Positions 49,599-61,835 are shown, counted from the first letter of the stretch. The stretch: DNA of 64,000 bases from Tetrastigma voinierianum (GCA_016808115.1 JAEQBH010001852.1:310001-374000); one strand, 5' to 3'. Notes: generated by a model from the letters alone, not told the origin. Made by a program: numbers and translations.

Positions 49599-50350
49599 AG
49601 GAATCGCTCATTCTTTCATTTCCGATCACGCGAATCCACCTTCTCGGGAACCACATGCACCGGGCTTACTCCAAGAACTATCTCGATATAGCATATATAA
49701 AACCCGCTAACCATTTCGTAATCCTTTTCTCGACAACTTCTTTATCAATCGGTTCAAATTCTCCTTTGACGCCTCAATAGAAGCTTGCATTATCATCCAG
49801 CAATATTTTATGCATGCAAATGGAGGGGCTGATACCCTTCAGATCCTCAATTGACCAAGCAATTTCTTCCTTGTATTTTCTCATAATTACCAAGAACTGC
49901 TCTTCGCCGCCAATGCAAATTTCGATATGATAACCGGTTTTCTTTTCCGGTTCTAAAACTCAGTATTTTAAATGATCGGGCAATTCTTTCAATGTTAACC
50001 CTTTCTCGCACTAGTTTCTCGCTTCACGAAGCTCATTGCTTCTGGCCGCATACTTCATCTCGACCGCTTTCATTTATACTGAGACCGCTTCTTGTTAAAC
50101 AAATTTGAAGGCAAAACTTCACAACCAAGACTCTCAAGATAACAAAATTCATATCTCAATTTCATTGATAGAGTGTCAAGGATACAATCGAATTCAATTC
50201 AACATCGAAGGCTATTGTTTCCATACCATACAACCTGTCTGCACTACATCGGATGTTCCGTACTCTTATTAATATTAAAAATGCACTCGCTTCATTTCCA
50301 ACCCCGAGTGTCAGCTTCACCTTTCGTACATCTATCAAGGCGCCCAATTG

Positions 50351-50533
50351 CTAAGAAAGGTCTTCCCAAAGAATAAAGGAACTCGTATCTTCCTCCATCC
50401 GCATGATGTAACAAAAATCCACCAAGATGAATTTCCCAACTTTGACAAGTACATCTTCAAGAATGCCTTCTGGTTGTGCCATTGATCTATCAGCCATCTG
50501 CAATGTAATTGCTGTTAGGGTAATTTCCCCCAA
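50351..50533 (-). pseudogene. Gypsy aspartic protease region
   Basis: The reading TAITLQMADRSMAQPEGILE followed by DVLVKVGKFI and MEEDTS matches the stretch after the active site in retroviral-type proteases of plant gypsy elements (normally TLQLADRS..P.GVIEDVLVKV..F). The catalytic D-T/S-G is not in this open segment. Confidence 0.7.
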
Positions 50534-51478
50534 ATTAAGTCTCTACACAACTTATAGAGGCATCAAATTTATACTAGCGCCGTAACACATAAAGCTTCTC
50601 TTGAATTCATATATATTTCATGGAGCGGAATGGTGAAACTCACAGTATCCTTCATCTTTGCCGGACCTTTGTCGATAATGGCAATCGCAGTAGCAATCGT
50701 TTACTATTCCCTCCTGTACCATCTTCCTTCTTGCTCAAGATCTCCCTTCCTCGTAAATTTTGCATAAAGAGTATCTTCAATGACACTTACAAATGGGATA
50801 TTTATTTCTATTTTCTTGAAAATGTCCAAGAATTTAGAAAATGCCCTTCTTCGACTTCCTCAAGTCTCGTGGAAATGGCACCGAAGGTGTATAAGGTTTC
50901 GGTACTCTTCCTTCTTTTCTAGTCATTACTTCCTTCTACTGCTCAACTGGTGCTCTTCTCTCCTTCCTTTTAGTCTCTTCTTTTCCTCGCCGCCCTTCTT
51001 TCCTTTCTCGTCCTTATGTTGTCAGCTTCAAATCCTTCCCACTTCTTAATTGAATTGCCACGCAGCCTGGTTCTCTCCGAAAGTGTCACTAGGGAATGTA
51101 CCCCTTTGCTCGATGGCATATTCAAAATAAATAGCTCTACTTCAGGTCTCCAAATTTTTCAACGAGGCACTAAGATTCTTCGAAACATTTAAGTATCGAC
51201 TTGAAAGCTTCCAAGTCGACAATTTCTGCTCATGGAATTGTAATAAATTTCATTGTCCCCCTGATGAACCTGCAAAGATTTGTTCTTCAAATGGTTAAGT
51301 CCTCCTCCGACCTCGATATTCATTTCTCGCTCACCTCCTTAATAGCCGCCGCCGGAACCTCGTGGCCGCCGATATCCCTCGCTGAGGATGTCATTCCATG
51401 CATCGGGCCTCAGAATGCCCCTCCACCATATGAGAAATTCCTCATGGTTCCTCGCCGGATTGTAGTGTGTGGGCAAAG

Positions 51479-52450
51479 TTAGGATTTGGCTCTAAATGGT
51501 AATGGGCTCTGCTCACGCCCATTCTGACCTCCCTCAAGACCATAAGAATCTTCTTCTGTTCGTACATCATAACTTCTTCTCATAAGTTCTCTTTCCACCG
51601 CTCCTATTTCATGAGCGCTGTGCATCTTTCTTCTCTCTCGCTTGTCCATCCTATGCATTATGGCATCCAACTTTGTTCCATGGTCGCCATCTGGGCTTCC
51701 CATACCTCTTTCCTCTCACTGCTTCCCTTGCAAACCCGTATGGAGCTTTCATATTGCATTTTGCCAAGTCTTCTATCAAATCTCTCGCTCTGCTCAAGAC
51801 TTTTTTTCGTGTGAATGCTCCACAAAGATGAAGCATCGTGATAATTGCCCTTAGATGTATCATTTTAAAGCATGATACACTACGTCCATCCTGGGTCTTC
51901 AAATCTATTCCATGCGACTCCTGCATCTCTTCAAGAACCTTCAATCTTTCCTTAAGCTACATGTGCCTCATCTTCCCCTTGTTGGAATACTATTATCTCT
52001 CTCTTCTCCTAAGGGAGAGATGGGGAAAGAATCCGCCTGCAGTTTCTACCAACTCTTCCTAAGTATCAAACCGAACCATATGGTAATGATTCATACCATG
52101 TGGCTACTATATCTCTCAAAGAAAATGGGAAGATGCAACTTTATCAATTCTTAGTCTCACACCATTCCACCTTCATCAGATTCGCGCATCCCGAGAAATC
52201 TTCCCGTGCCTGCTTCGGTCTTCGTGGACGCACTGTAAGAACCGATGTCGCTGGAACCATCAGAATCAAGGTCGGGCTTTGTCTCGAAATTATTTTGCAT
52301 CCACAGAGGGTCAGCCTTAATCAAGTAATGGCCTTCCCGAATAATAGCCCGCAAATCCCCATCAGGTCGGCAATGGGAGGCCTTCCCGTCGGGCCGTCCA
52401 CTGCTCCATTGCTCGGTCATGTCTCCCATCCGCTATAACTGTCAGTCTTT
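51479..52450 (-). pseudogene. Gypsy gag region, broken
   Basis: Minus-strand frames 52157-52429, 51651-51944 and 51479-51703 lie just inside the primer-binding site, where gag belongs. Readable pieces (REGHYLIKADPLWMQNNFET, SRARDLIEDLA) weakly resemble Athila-type gag. No zinc knuckle was found. The call leans on position. Confidence 0.5.
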
Positions 52451-52744
52451 TGTCTTTCTAAGCTCCCCGAGTGTTCTCTCCACTCGTTGTTCGCTAGAAT
52501 CGTGCCTAATCCTCGTTTCCTATGCATTAAAGGTTTTCCTAAATTAAAACACACTCGTATTAATAGGATTAGTCAAACTAAATAAATATTTTCAACATGG
52601 TTTGTTAAAGATTAGTGGCTGCGTAGCCACGCTAGAAAAGCTATTTTTTGTTCTTTTCTGCTTATAAATGTCCAAATTAGCATTTCCTTCTTTGTCGAAT
52701 ATTGATCTAATTAATTCTTTCAATCCCCATAATGGCGCCATAAA

Positions 52745-55533
52745 ACTTGCTCGCTTTTCTATATGTAATTAAACCCTGCATTTAACATACTGATAAAAGA
52801 GCCTTACACTTCCCTCTGCATCCATGTTACTTTAGATAATTTTGCTTGATAAAATAATTTTCTCTTAATGTTCATGATTTAAAAATAAGGGTTCAGTCTA
52901 TGACACTGCAAGTGCATAGGCCATACAAGTAGTAAAATTTGAATGTAAGTCCAAGTATCATTCCCACAGAGATTGATAGCGAATTACATATCAACTACCC
53001 CAACTACTAAAATTCCATCCTATTTGGACTCAAAACTCATAGTGAAGGTTTTATCTAAACAAATGTAAAATTAAAATCCTATAATATTGAATAATGTCAA
53101 ACTGCTTTTAAACAAAATGTAATCGAAGAAAAATAATCGCGATATATAAAAATTGATTAAATCCGCTTCCTATGAGAAACGAAACTATCAATGAAATACA
53201 ATGAAATACCAATTCCAAAGTAGCTAAGTACATCGCTTCTCGTTTCTATATATGGATCCGGTTATTGTCCAAGATTTCCTTAATTATTGAAATTTGATTT
53301 CTTCAGATTCACCGGATTAGATATCCTCGCTTCTCTCGAAGACAAGATCAAACCAAATTTCCACCGTATTCCAAATTCTCTTTGCAAGATCTCGGGTATT
53401 TTTCTTTTCTCTCAATACTTCACACCCATTTCCCGTCGACAGCTAGAACTTTTGCTTTTCCTTCTCGTAGATTTTCGTAAAGTTTCTACCACTTAATCGT
53501 GGCTCAACCTCCGCATCTATGGTTTATCCCTTCCTTGATTCATCTAAGCTAACACTCTGGATCGGAACTTTACCTTTAGATTAAGGTGAACTCCCATTAT
53601 TTATATTGTTAAATACACCCCCTCCAACTTCACCATGCAGCAAATGGGGATTTATCAAAATGAACTCCTCGTAGCTCGCAGCTCTGGTCGATGGTAGTCT
53701 AATGATACCTTAAAAGAATGCTCGCCTCTCAGAACTCCCCGTCTCTCGCGGTCACAATGTAGGGCATCCTCGATATCAGTAAGATACATTCCCCAACTCG
53801 GTATTAGGTACTACTATTGGGAACTATCCATTCAAAATGACACTAATTAAGTAAAACCGAACTCCAAATTAATTCCTCTCCCTAATTGTGTGAAAGATCA
53901 GAATTAAATGTACCGAAATCCAGCTAGAAGGCCGCGGGCCTGACATCGTGCATTGCGACCAAGAAATGGAAAATCGATCACGCACAACCACCCGAACAGA
54001 AGAACCGAGAAGAAATGAATTCCGTAAATTTGTCTAGATTTCATAAATTTTCTGTGCGTAATACTAAGAAAAAATAATATAACTAAAAAATTAAGCTCTA
54101 CTGCCTCTCGCACATCGTAGGATTCAAACTAGAAAATGAAACTAAAAATAAAAATAAAAAAATAAAAATCTACTCTAAATTATACACTGAGTTCCTCTTC
54201 TTTTCCCTTTTCTGGGTAGTGAAGACGGAAAACTACTTTACTCTTCTAAAGCTATCTATTTATACCAGAAAAGAATTTGGGTCGAACCCTGAAATGCTCC
54301 TGTGGTGGAACTCCAAAGAAAAAGCCTGAACATCAGCCCCATGTCGCTAATTCCTCGTTGATGTCGCACATGGACTTCTCTTGATTGCCAGGATCGCCGA
54401 CCTCTTCTTGTTAGAAATCCGCTTTGTCTTGCAACCGCTGATCGCTGGTCGCTACATCGCTTGTGGTCGCGACCATTTGCCTCCGTTGTTCCTTTCAAGG
54501 CTGATGTCGCGACTACTACATGTCGCGACATCATTGTCTTCCTATTCTTCCAACTTCTGAGTTGCGACATCAGTTTTAGGTTGCGACTAATTTTCGCTTC
54601 AGATGATGACTTCATGTTGCACTTACTTTGGTCTAATTGTGTTAGTGGTCTTCTTGCTCTCTATATGTGCCTAATTCTATGTCGCGACTCTTGCTCCCAT
54701 TTCTTTTTTCTTCTCGCCAAACCTCGCTCTACGTTGCAACAAATTTCCTCCTTCCCACCTATTCCAGTCGCGAATTCTCTAAGGTAGTGTCGCAACCTTA
54801 ATTTCTTTCTCGCTTCGCCTCTTCTTCAAGTCGCGACTTAATGAGTGGTCGCGACATCATTTCAATCCTTGATTTGTAAAGGTCGCAAGTTCACTTCAAA
54901 AGTGCTTCTATTTGGCTACAGTGTCGTGGACCTCCTTTCAAACTCTCTATTTTTAGTTGCACTTTGAATCTTTCCTGGTTTATGTGTCGCGACATCATAG
55001 TGGTGTCGCGCCTACAAATGGAGCCTTGCAATGAAAACTAGTTGCAACCTCTTTCTTTTGCAAAGACCTCTCTGCGGGCTTCATAGACCTTATGGTGTCG
55101 CTTTATTACTCATTTAGACTTTTTAAGGTCAGCTGACAGCGGATGTCACGACATGAATTTCTTCCTTTGATTATTTTCCTCTTTAGTCTCGAATTAATGC
55201 TTTCGTTTGTCGCAAATTCCTCCTTCTCTTCAAGTCACGACTTCACTTGTTCAAGTTTTCTATTTCTTCTTCAAAGCCGAATTTGTCGATGTCGTGACTT
55301 GGAATGGCCGGCAGAACCGAGCTTCCCTGTCGCGACTCTTAAATTTTCAGCTGTGACCTCACCCCGCTGGCAGCCGGTTTCTTCTCGATTCCTTGCAAGC
55401 TTTGAGCTTCACGCATTTTCATGCAAAATGAAATTTGAGTAAAATATCCACATTTCTGTAAACAAATCAACATTTATCTCGTAATATACTCAGAAAAATG
55501 GATTAAAAATCTAATGAGTTTTTGGACTCATCA
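52745..55533 (-). repeat. 5' LTR of the Athila-type element
   Basis: It shares with the 3' LTR words such as gcccatacaagtagtaaaat (ggcc- here), cattcccacagagattgata and acttcaccatgcagc. It differs by many substitutions and small indels, indicating an old insertion or a noisy sequence. The 5' end in this orientation is 55533. Confidence 0.85.
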
Positions 55534-55544
55534 CTTGCTTAGAT

Positions 55545-56030
55545 CATAAGGTTGCAAGCACATTTTCCAGATTATCCAATCAAGAAGATCCGTCTCGATA
55601 ATGCTGGTGAATTTATATCTAAAGCCTTTGATGATTATTGCGTTTGGGCTGAATTGGAACAACTGCTTCGCTTCATGTACATACAATACAATGGCTTAGC
55701 ATAAGCCTTTATCAAATGACTCCAACTAATTGCTCGACCTTTACTTATAAGGACAAAGTTACCTATTTATGCTTGGGGACATGTCATTCTACATGCTACA
55801 GCATTGGTTCACATTCAACCAACTACTAATCATCAACAATCACCATTTCAATTAGTACTTGGTCAAATTCCAAATCTTTCCCATTTACGAGTGTTTAGAT
55901 GCACTGTACAAGTTCCAATTGCACCTCCACAACGCACAAAACTGAGTCCTCAACATCGATCAGGAATATATATTGGTTTTGATTCACCACAATCATCAAC
56001 CATTCAACCTTGACATGAGACGCTTTTCAG
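55545..56030 (+). pseudogene. Copia integrase core and C-terminus
   Basis: The split copia polyprotein resumes here. Around 55580-55650 it reads IRLDNAGEFISKAFDDYC in corrected frames. Frame 55804-56013 has QQSPFQLVLGQIPNLSHLRV, then FRCTVQVPI and SGIYIGFDSP, the typical integrase C-terminal sequence. Confidence 0.8.
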
Positions 56031-56414
56031 ACCAAGATTTACTTGACACATTTTGATGAGGTCATCATAGAGAGATAAGCTGCTCTCAAAAGAGGTCCAA
56101 TGAAATTATTTGAATGCATCATCCATGTCTCATCTCGACCGCGTGACCGCTTCAATGTGACAATGAAGTACGTAGAATCACTCATCTTCCAAGATCGCTG
56201 CCCACTACTCGTAGATTTACATACAAATTAAAGTAACTAAGTCCTATATAATCGTTGCAAACACACCGAAGAAGGGGATCAATATACTAATTGGAAAAAT
56301 CGCTATAATGGCAACTTAATGAATCATCTATGACACGCTTTGAAGCGTGGCTCTAATTCTGGTTCAAAAGATTTGCACCTCATAAAAGGAAAATAAAAGG
56401 GCAACAAAACCCCA

Positions 56415-57830
56415 ATGTTGAATAAAATAGCACTCCTGAAGAGGCCCACAATTTCTAAAATCATAACCCCCGAAGAGGAAAGTGTCATTGAAGTGACACA
56501 TGCCCCTGAAGAGGTAATAGTCCCTAAAGAGATACAACATCATGAAGATGCACAAATACTTGCAAATGATGAAATTTTCATAAATTATGTATTCAACGGG
56601 AACGTGGGACCGCATAAAAAGTGGTTATTAATGAGGTATTTTCGCTTTGCAAAGTAGCCTGGCATAAATTTGAAAAGAAGATGATGACTGCGAACCACGA
56701 AGTGTCGAGATTAATGTCAGTGGAAGAATACATTGGTCAGTGGAAAGAAGCAATCCAAGTAGAATCGACTCTCAAGCAAAACACAAAGTATTTAGGTTTA
56801 TATCCCAAACACCCAATGATGTGAAACCCGTAGGGTTACAAAAAAAAAAAAAAAAAAATGGGGTGTTTGTAAAAGGAAACGAATGATAAATGAAATTGCT
56901 AGATACAAAGCACGTCTTGTGGCACAAGGTTTTTCACAAAGAGTTGGGATTGATTATGACGAAACGTATTCACCTGTGATGGATATTATTACATTTTGAT
57001 ATTTAATTAGTTTTGCCGTCTCGAAGAATTGCATATGCCTCATAGACATAATTACCGATATTTGGTGAAGTGGTATGCTAGAAAAATGATATTTATATGA
57101 GTGTCCCTAAAGGATTTCAGCTGCCTCAAGTAAACACATCACAACCACGGGGCCATGTACTCAATTAAGCCAGACTGGCCATTATGGGGCTTAAAACAAC
57201 TGGAAGAATGTGGTATAATCATCCGAGTGAGTATTTGTTCAAGGATGGGTATGTTATTACCAAACTCATATGCCCCTACAAAGTTTATAAAGAAATCATA
57301 ATTAGGATTTGCCATCCTTGTAGTATATGTTGATGATATAAATTTATTTGGGACTCTTGAAGAGCTCACAAAAGCAGCTATATATTTGAAGGATGAGTTT
57401 GAGATGAAAGACTTAGGAAAAACTAAATATTGTCTTAGTCTGTAAATCGAGCATAAGTCTAATGGAATTCTCATACATCAGTCAAGATATGTCGAAAAGG
57501 TATTGAAGCAATTTAACATGGACAAAACACATCCATTGAGTTCTCCAATGATTGTTAGATCCCTTGATGCTAAGAAAGATCATTTTCGTCCCAAAGAAGA
57601 AAATGAAACACTACTTGGTCCCGAAGTACCATATCTTAGTGCAATTGGTGCTTTGTTATACTTAGCACAGTGCACAAGGCCAGATATTGCATTTTCAATT
57701 AATTTGTTGGCAAGATTCAGCTTTGCACCAACTCGAAGACATTGGAATGGCAGAAACATATCTTTATGCTACTCCTCGCGTGATTTCGCTGTGATTTTGG
57801 TTTATTTTATTCAAAGGAATTAACTTAAAA
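56415..57830 (+). pseudogene. Copia RT and connecting region, frameshifted
   Basis: Linker frame 56415-56657, then RT pieces. YKARLVAQGFSQRVGIDYDE (about 56910-56970) follows an A19 tract at 56840-56858. Next is a catalytic region with VVYVDDINLFGT-like coding near 57318-57350, then MKQFNMDKTHPLSSPMIV and SAIGALLYLAQCTRPDIAF (frame 57503-57823). All are separated by frameshifts and stops. Confidence 0.8.
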
Positions 57831-58585
57831 GGATATGCATATTCTAGATAATTCTTTCTCGATCCCCACAAGGCCCGCCACAAACAGGTATATTCACATG
57901 TTAATATCAAATTTCGCGATCGCCTAAGCAGACTTTAACTCCGCCACTTCTAATCACTCCGAGATAATTGCACTCCAATACGAAGCAAGTCATGAATGTA
58001 TGCTAAGATCGCTGGTACACCACATTCTAATGTATGGGTTACCTTTGATTACAAGCATTCCAACAACAATTTATGAAGACAATGCTACATGTATTGAACA
58101 AATCAAATAAAGATATGGTCGTGTGCAGATGTAACTAAAGATATTCACCAAAGTTTTTCTTCACTCACGAACCTTTAAGAGTCATGAAATCAAGTGAAGC
58201 AATAAAGTCGAAAGGATAATGTTGCAGATTTATTTTACCAAAGTTTGTCATCATCAACATTCAAGAAATTGACATATGATACCTTGATGCATCGTAGCCT
58301 AGATCGCTCGCTTGATACTCATCAAGGGGAGTATTATCTTCAAGTCTACCGCTTATTCCGACATATGCACACAAGATTTCTTTTCCTTCATCCGTGTTTT
58401 TCCTAATCGGGTTTTATTAGCAAGGTTTTAATCGGCGCTAGCTTCTTTAGCGCCCAACATCACTCTAAGATTTACAAAATATTGTACTCATTTTCCTTGC
58501 TAAGCATTTTTTCCCCGTAGTTTTTTTTAGTAAGATTTTAATGAGTCGGATTATCTTAGTATGGTGGGCATCCAAGGGGAAGTAT
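57831..58585 (+). pseudogene. Copia RNase H tail and 3' untranslated region
   Basis: Short frames recall the RNase H end of copia (tatgaagacaatgctacatg near 58073 would read YEDNATC). From about 58310 it is the untranslated tail before the polypurine tract and 3' LTR. Confidence 0.55.
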
Positions 58586-58798
58586 TGTAATAATGGTGGA
58601 TGACCACCCATATTTTGTCTAAGTATAACCTCCCTTACCATTAAAGCTTCTGACCCTTCCTATATACTCTTTTATCTCTTTATATTCAAGATTGTGAGTC
58701 TATAAAAGGAAGGACTTAGACCCTTTGAAAATATATATGAAAGACAATAATTTCTTATCTAAACTCTTTAACTTTTTCATTACTTTCATAACAAAACT

Positions 58799-59118
58799 TA
58801 TATAATTTGTTCAACCTCCAAATTTTAATATATTTAACATTATCATGGTGTATTTATTAATATCAAAAACAAAAATACATATGATAGTTTAATTAATTAA
58901 AATATTTTATTTCAAAATATTAGTCATCATACGTGGACGAATGAAATGCGGATAAAATTTAAGGAAAACGAAGGGAAATTTTCTATTATAATAATAATAA
59001 AATAAAATAAAAGATGTGATTGGCTGATTTCACAAAATATTGTTCGTTAAATGGAACACCGAACTACGTGTTTCTTCAGTGAGTGGAAAAGACTAATTTG
59101 CCATCCGCATAACCGAGG
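58799..59118. other. AT-rich flank between nest and Harbinger-like element
   Basis: No gene. The last 40 bases (gaaaagactaatttgccatc) resemble 60285-60325 (gaaaagactgattgcccatt) in direct orientation; the meaning is unclear. Confidence 0.4.
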
Positions 59119-59121
59119 TAA

Positions 59122-60222
59122 GAGCAACTCCAACAGTGGAGCAAAAGCCAAATATAAATGCTTTTGATGAAAACTAGCCCAGCTAGCGGAGTTCCAGCAA
59201 TACAGTAATCGGGATGAACAAAGTGATCAAGCAGTCGCATTATACTGGACATCGGGCTCTAAGCAAAACAAGGGAAAAACCAATGCTACCCTCGTTTTCT
59301 ATCCGTTGGAGGGAGGGGAAAAAAGTGAAGGGAAACTGGAAAATTTTCTTTTAAGGAACAATCAGTGAAGCAATCAAATTTTTTTACAACCCATTTCAAA
59401 TCGTTGAATGAAGGCATAATCAATCATTTATAAAGAAGAAAGGCAAATTGCATTACCACATCGGAGGCAGAATGCAATGCGTCGGCGATAATGGCGTTGT
59501 CAGCCGTGATAAATAGCCTAAGGAGTTTTTCCTACGACCATCCGATGCCTAGCAACGAGACCTAGCCGAAAAATGTTCTCTCCAACCTCACCGCTGTGGT
59601 GGTGCTGGTGATCATGGTGGTTGTGGGAGTGGCCAAAAATACCTACACAGGGACTAATGATATGGGGTTGTGGGGAAAGATGGAAGAAGAATTCGCATGA
59701 TCGAGGATTGAAGGAGGATTGAGTAGTGCGGTTCGGAAAATTAGAGGATTGGAGAAGGGTTTTGTGGGTGTGAACTGAAATTCTAGAGACAAGGATCTTA
59801 TGAACGGAAATGAGATTTATATTTATGGCCATTTTTATTTTTAATTGAATAAATATTTAATTCAAAATTTTGTACATTTTAATCCAAAATATTTATGTTA
59901 TTTTTATTGATTTAATTAAATATTTATGGCCATTTTATTTTTAATTGAATCTTTATTTTTTATTTTAATTTTAATTAAATATTTATTTATCTTTTTAAAT
60001 CAAATTTATAGTGTATTGAGTAATATAAATAAATGAAGGGTACATGATGATGTAATTATTAAAGAAGAGAAATGATAAAATTGGAATAGATTTAGGATAA
60101 ATGAAACTTTAGATCTTCCTAAATGCGAAGAGATGGTTATTAACATGAAATTCAAAAAAATAAGCTTTTTGGCAAAAAAAAATAGACTTTTAGATTTTTT
60201 TTTTTGCACGCTGGAGATATTG
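59122..60222. mobile_element. Harbinger-like TIR element carrying a host gene fragment
   Basis: The left end is TAA then GAGCAACTCCAAC. The proposed right end, GCTGGAGATATTG, is followed by TGA, an imperfect inverse with one mismatch in the target triplet. The subterminal sequence 60005-60100 (tatagtgtattgagtaatat, gatgtaattattaaag) matches 5400-5460 of the element at 5002. The interior 59450-59840 is coding-like on the minus strand and resembles a cation transporter gene. No transposase. Left end well supported, right end less so. Confidence 0.5.
59455..59832 (-). pseudogene. CDF/MTP cation transporter N-terminal fragment
   Basis: The minus strand encodes a basic N-terminus, then GHSHNHHDHQHHHSGEVGE, a histidine-rich loop, followed by FRLGLVA and, after a one-base frame change near 59518, NAIIADALHSASDVVMQFA. 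The last stretch is the membrane-domain motif of cation diffusion facilitators (normally TAIIADAAHS-SDVV), with the metal-site D/H. The order (long leader, His-rich patch, then this motif) resembles plant MTP proteins of the MTPC2 kind, which export divalent metals from the cytosol into organelles. About 125 codons are present and the remaining transmembrane helices are missing, so it cannot work. Its place inside a TIR element suggests transduplication. Confidence 0.7.
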
Positions 60223-61830
60223 TGAGGGCATCCAATTTAGTCAACGAGTCATAAGGACGGCTACAGTGTATTTTATTGACGAGGATGAAAAGACTGATTG
60301 CCCATTACCTCACCCAGGTCAAGGCATCCTCCCAAGGATTAAAAAAGTAATTTCACATAACTAAATGTCAACGAGTCCATCAGTGACAGTGGCGGCTAAG
60401 ACAACGTCAGGTGCCCGTTCTGAATATTTTAAAATGTAATTGTAAGAGATAAAACAATAAACATTATAATTATATTTGCCTGCTAAGTTTAAGGGGAAAG
60501 AAAAAATATTTTTTTTTGTTGAAAAAAAAATTTAATCTTTCATGTTCCATATTTTTTGAGAATGTAATTATGTTTTCATAATCAAGTTTTATCGTGGTTC
60601 CTTTCGATTTATATAGGGACTAGATTTGATGTGATATAATTTAAAAACGTTTTTTTTTACGGATGCATGATTCACTTAAAACACATCATAATCTAATAAA
60701 AAATAAAATAAAAAAAATGAAATCCTCGAAGAGCTGTGTGACGATTGAAAAAAATAAAAAAAACGAGTTTTTTTATTTTATTTTTATAATTATAATATAG
60801 TAAATTGTGTATTTAATCTTCGAAATTTGGGCACGTCTTATCTTAGTAATAACTTTTAAAGTATTGACGTTTTATCGCGTAATTTAGGCATTATATATAA
60901 TAGTTTTACACTCTTAAAAACTTAAAGCATGATAATTTTTAATATATATTTTAAATTATTTTCAAATATCTTTATAATCGATTATTTTATTTTGAATACA
61001 CTTTAGTTTTAAGGTCGTAGGACTTGAACTTAAGACCTCTTTTCTTATGCCCTATGCTTGTTTGAACGCTCTATAATTTGAGCTAGCATGATAGGCTATA
61101 ATTGATTTTAAAATAATATAAATATGAAAATAAATTATTACAAATAAAATTTGTTATCAAAAATATTTTTAAAATATGAAAAACTCTAAGAAAATATCTT
61201 TCAAAACAAAACCTTAAAGAATAATTGTTTTAGATAATTTATTCTTATAATAAGAAAAGTAAATAGATTATTATAATAAGAAAAATAGTTTATCCAATTC
61301 AATTATTCTTTTTGGGACTTGCTTAGAATTTAAATATATATTGTTATCATATTTATATAGAAGCTAATATAATAACATATTATTTCAGTTATTTGATGGT
61401 AAAAGTTTCCAAGAAATATTAAAAATTATTATAAATCTTTTTTTTATCGTGTTTGTAGAATTCCTTGTCCCGGAGCCTTCATTCACCATAAAGAATAATT
61501 GTTTTGGATAAAGTGCTATTCAATAGTGACGTGGAGTGTACTCAGGACCCATGTGCTAACCACACGTTAAAAGTCAAAGAAATCATTCTTTTTGAGTTTT
61601 TTTTTTTTTTTTTAAAAAGTGTTTTCATAGAAACACTTACCAAAAAATAATTAAAATTTCACATTACCTTGACTCAAAACTGTTATCTAGAAATTCAAAG
61701 TAACCCCATATCATTCAGCCTACATCGTCAAAAGATAGAATCTTCTATAAAAAAAGGGTTGCTAAAATTGACAAATACTTTTAAAAATTTGCATTATATT
61801 AAATTTCTTATTATGTTATTATGGTTTTTT
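60223..61830. other. AT-rich intergenic DNA upstream of the second CYP711A gene
   Basis: No gene. It holds the SINE body fragment (60585-60703), AT-rich DNA and a tRNA-like scrap on the minus strand near 61020-61090. Positions 61560-61640 contain a T-rich run. The last 70 bases are the probable core promoter. Confidence 0.45.
60585..60703 (+). mobile_element. SINE 3' fragment
   Basis: Shares with the SINE at 18129 the order tatagggactagatttg or ataaagggattaattttg, gatataatttaaa or atatgatttaaag, acacatcat, then an A-rich tail. The box A/B head is missing. Confidence 0.4.
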
Positions 61831-61835
61831 TTTTC

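Larger units (their letters stand above)
41239..55533 (-). mobile_element. Athila-type Ty3/gypsy retrotransposon, about 14.3 kb, minus strand
   Basis: Two long LTRs (41239-43970 and about 52745-55533, about 2.7-2.8 kb each) flank a gag-pol read on the minus strand. Next to the right LTR is tggcgccattatggggattg (minus strand, 52740 downward), a tRNA-Asp-type primer site used by Athila/Tat elements. Next to the left LTR is the polypurine agtttgggggaattt (minus strand, 43984-43970). The target duplication is cttgt (41234-41238) and cttgc (55534-55538), inside the copia integrase gene. Pol order gag, protease, RT, RNase H, integrase runs from 52.4 to 47.7 kb. About 3.7 kb with no recognisable protein (43971-47700) sits where Athila elements carry an env-like frame. 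All frames are broken. Confidence 0.85.
36327..58793 (+). mobile_element. Ty1/copia retrotransposon split by nested insertions
   Basis: The 5' LTR (36327-36564) and 3' LTR (58586-58793) share ataatggtggatgaccaccc, caagattgtgag, aaggacttagaccctttgaa or its equivalent, and end ataaca. The 5-mer aaact at 36322-36326 recurs at 58794-58798 as the target duplication. A primer-binding-like cgttatcagcacga follows the 5' LTR, and a purine tract (aaggggaagta) precedes the 3' LTR. Coding is on the plus strand. Pre-integrase/integrase (40990-41238) stops in mid-gene at the gypsy insertion and resumes at 55534. Then come integrase C-terminus, RT and RNase H to about 58300, all frameshifted. Without insertions it would be about 4-5 kb. 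Confidence 0.85.
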
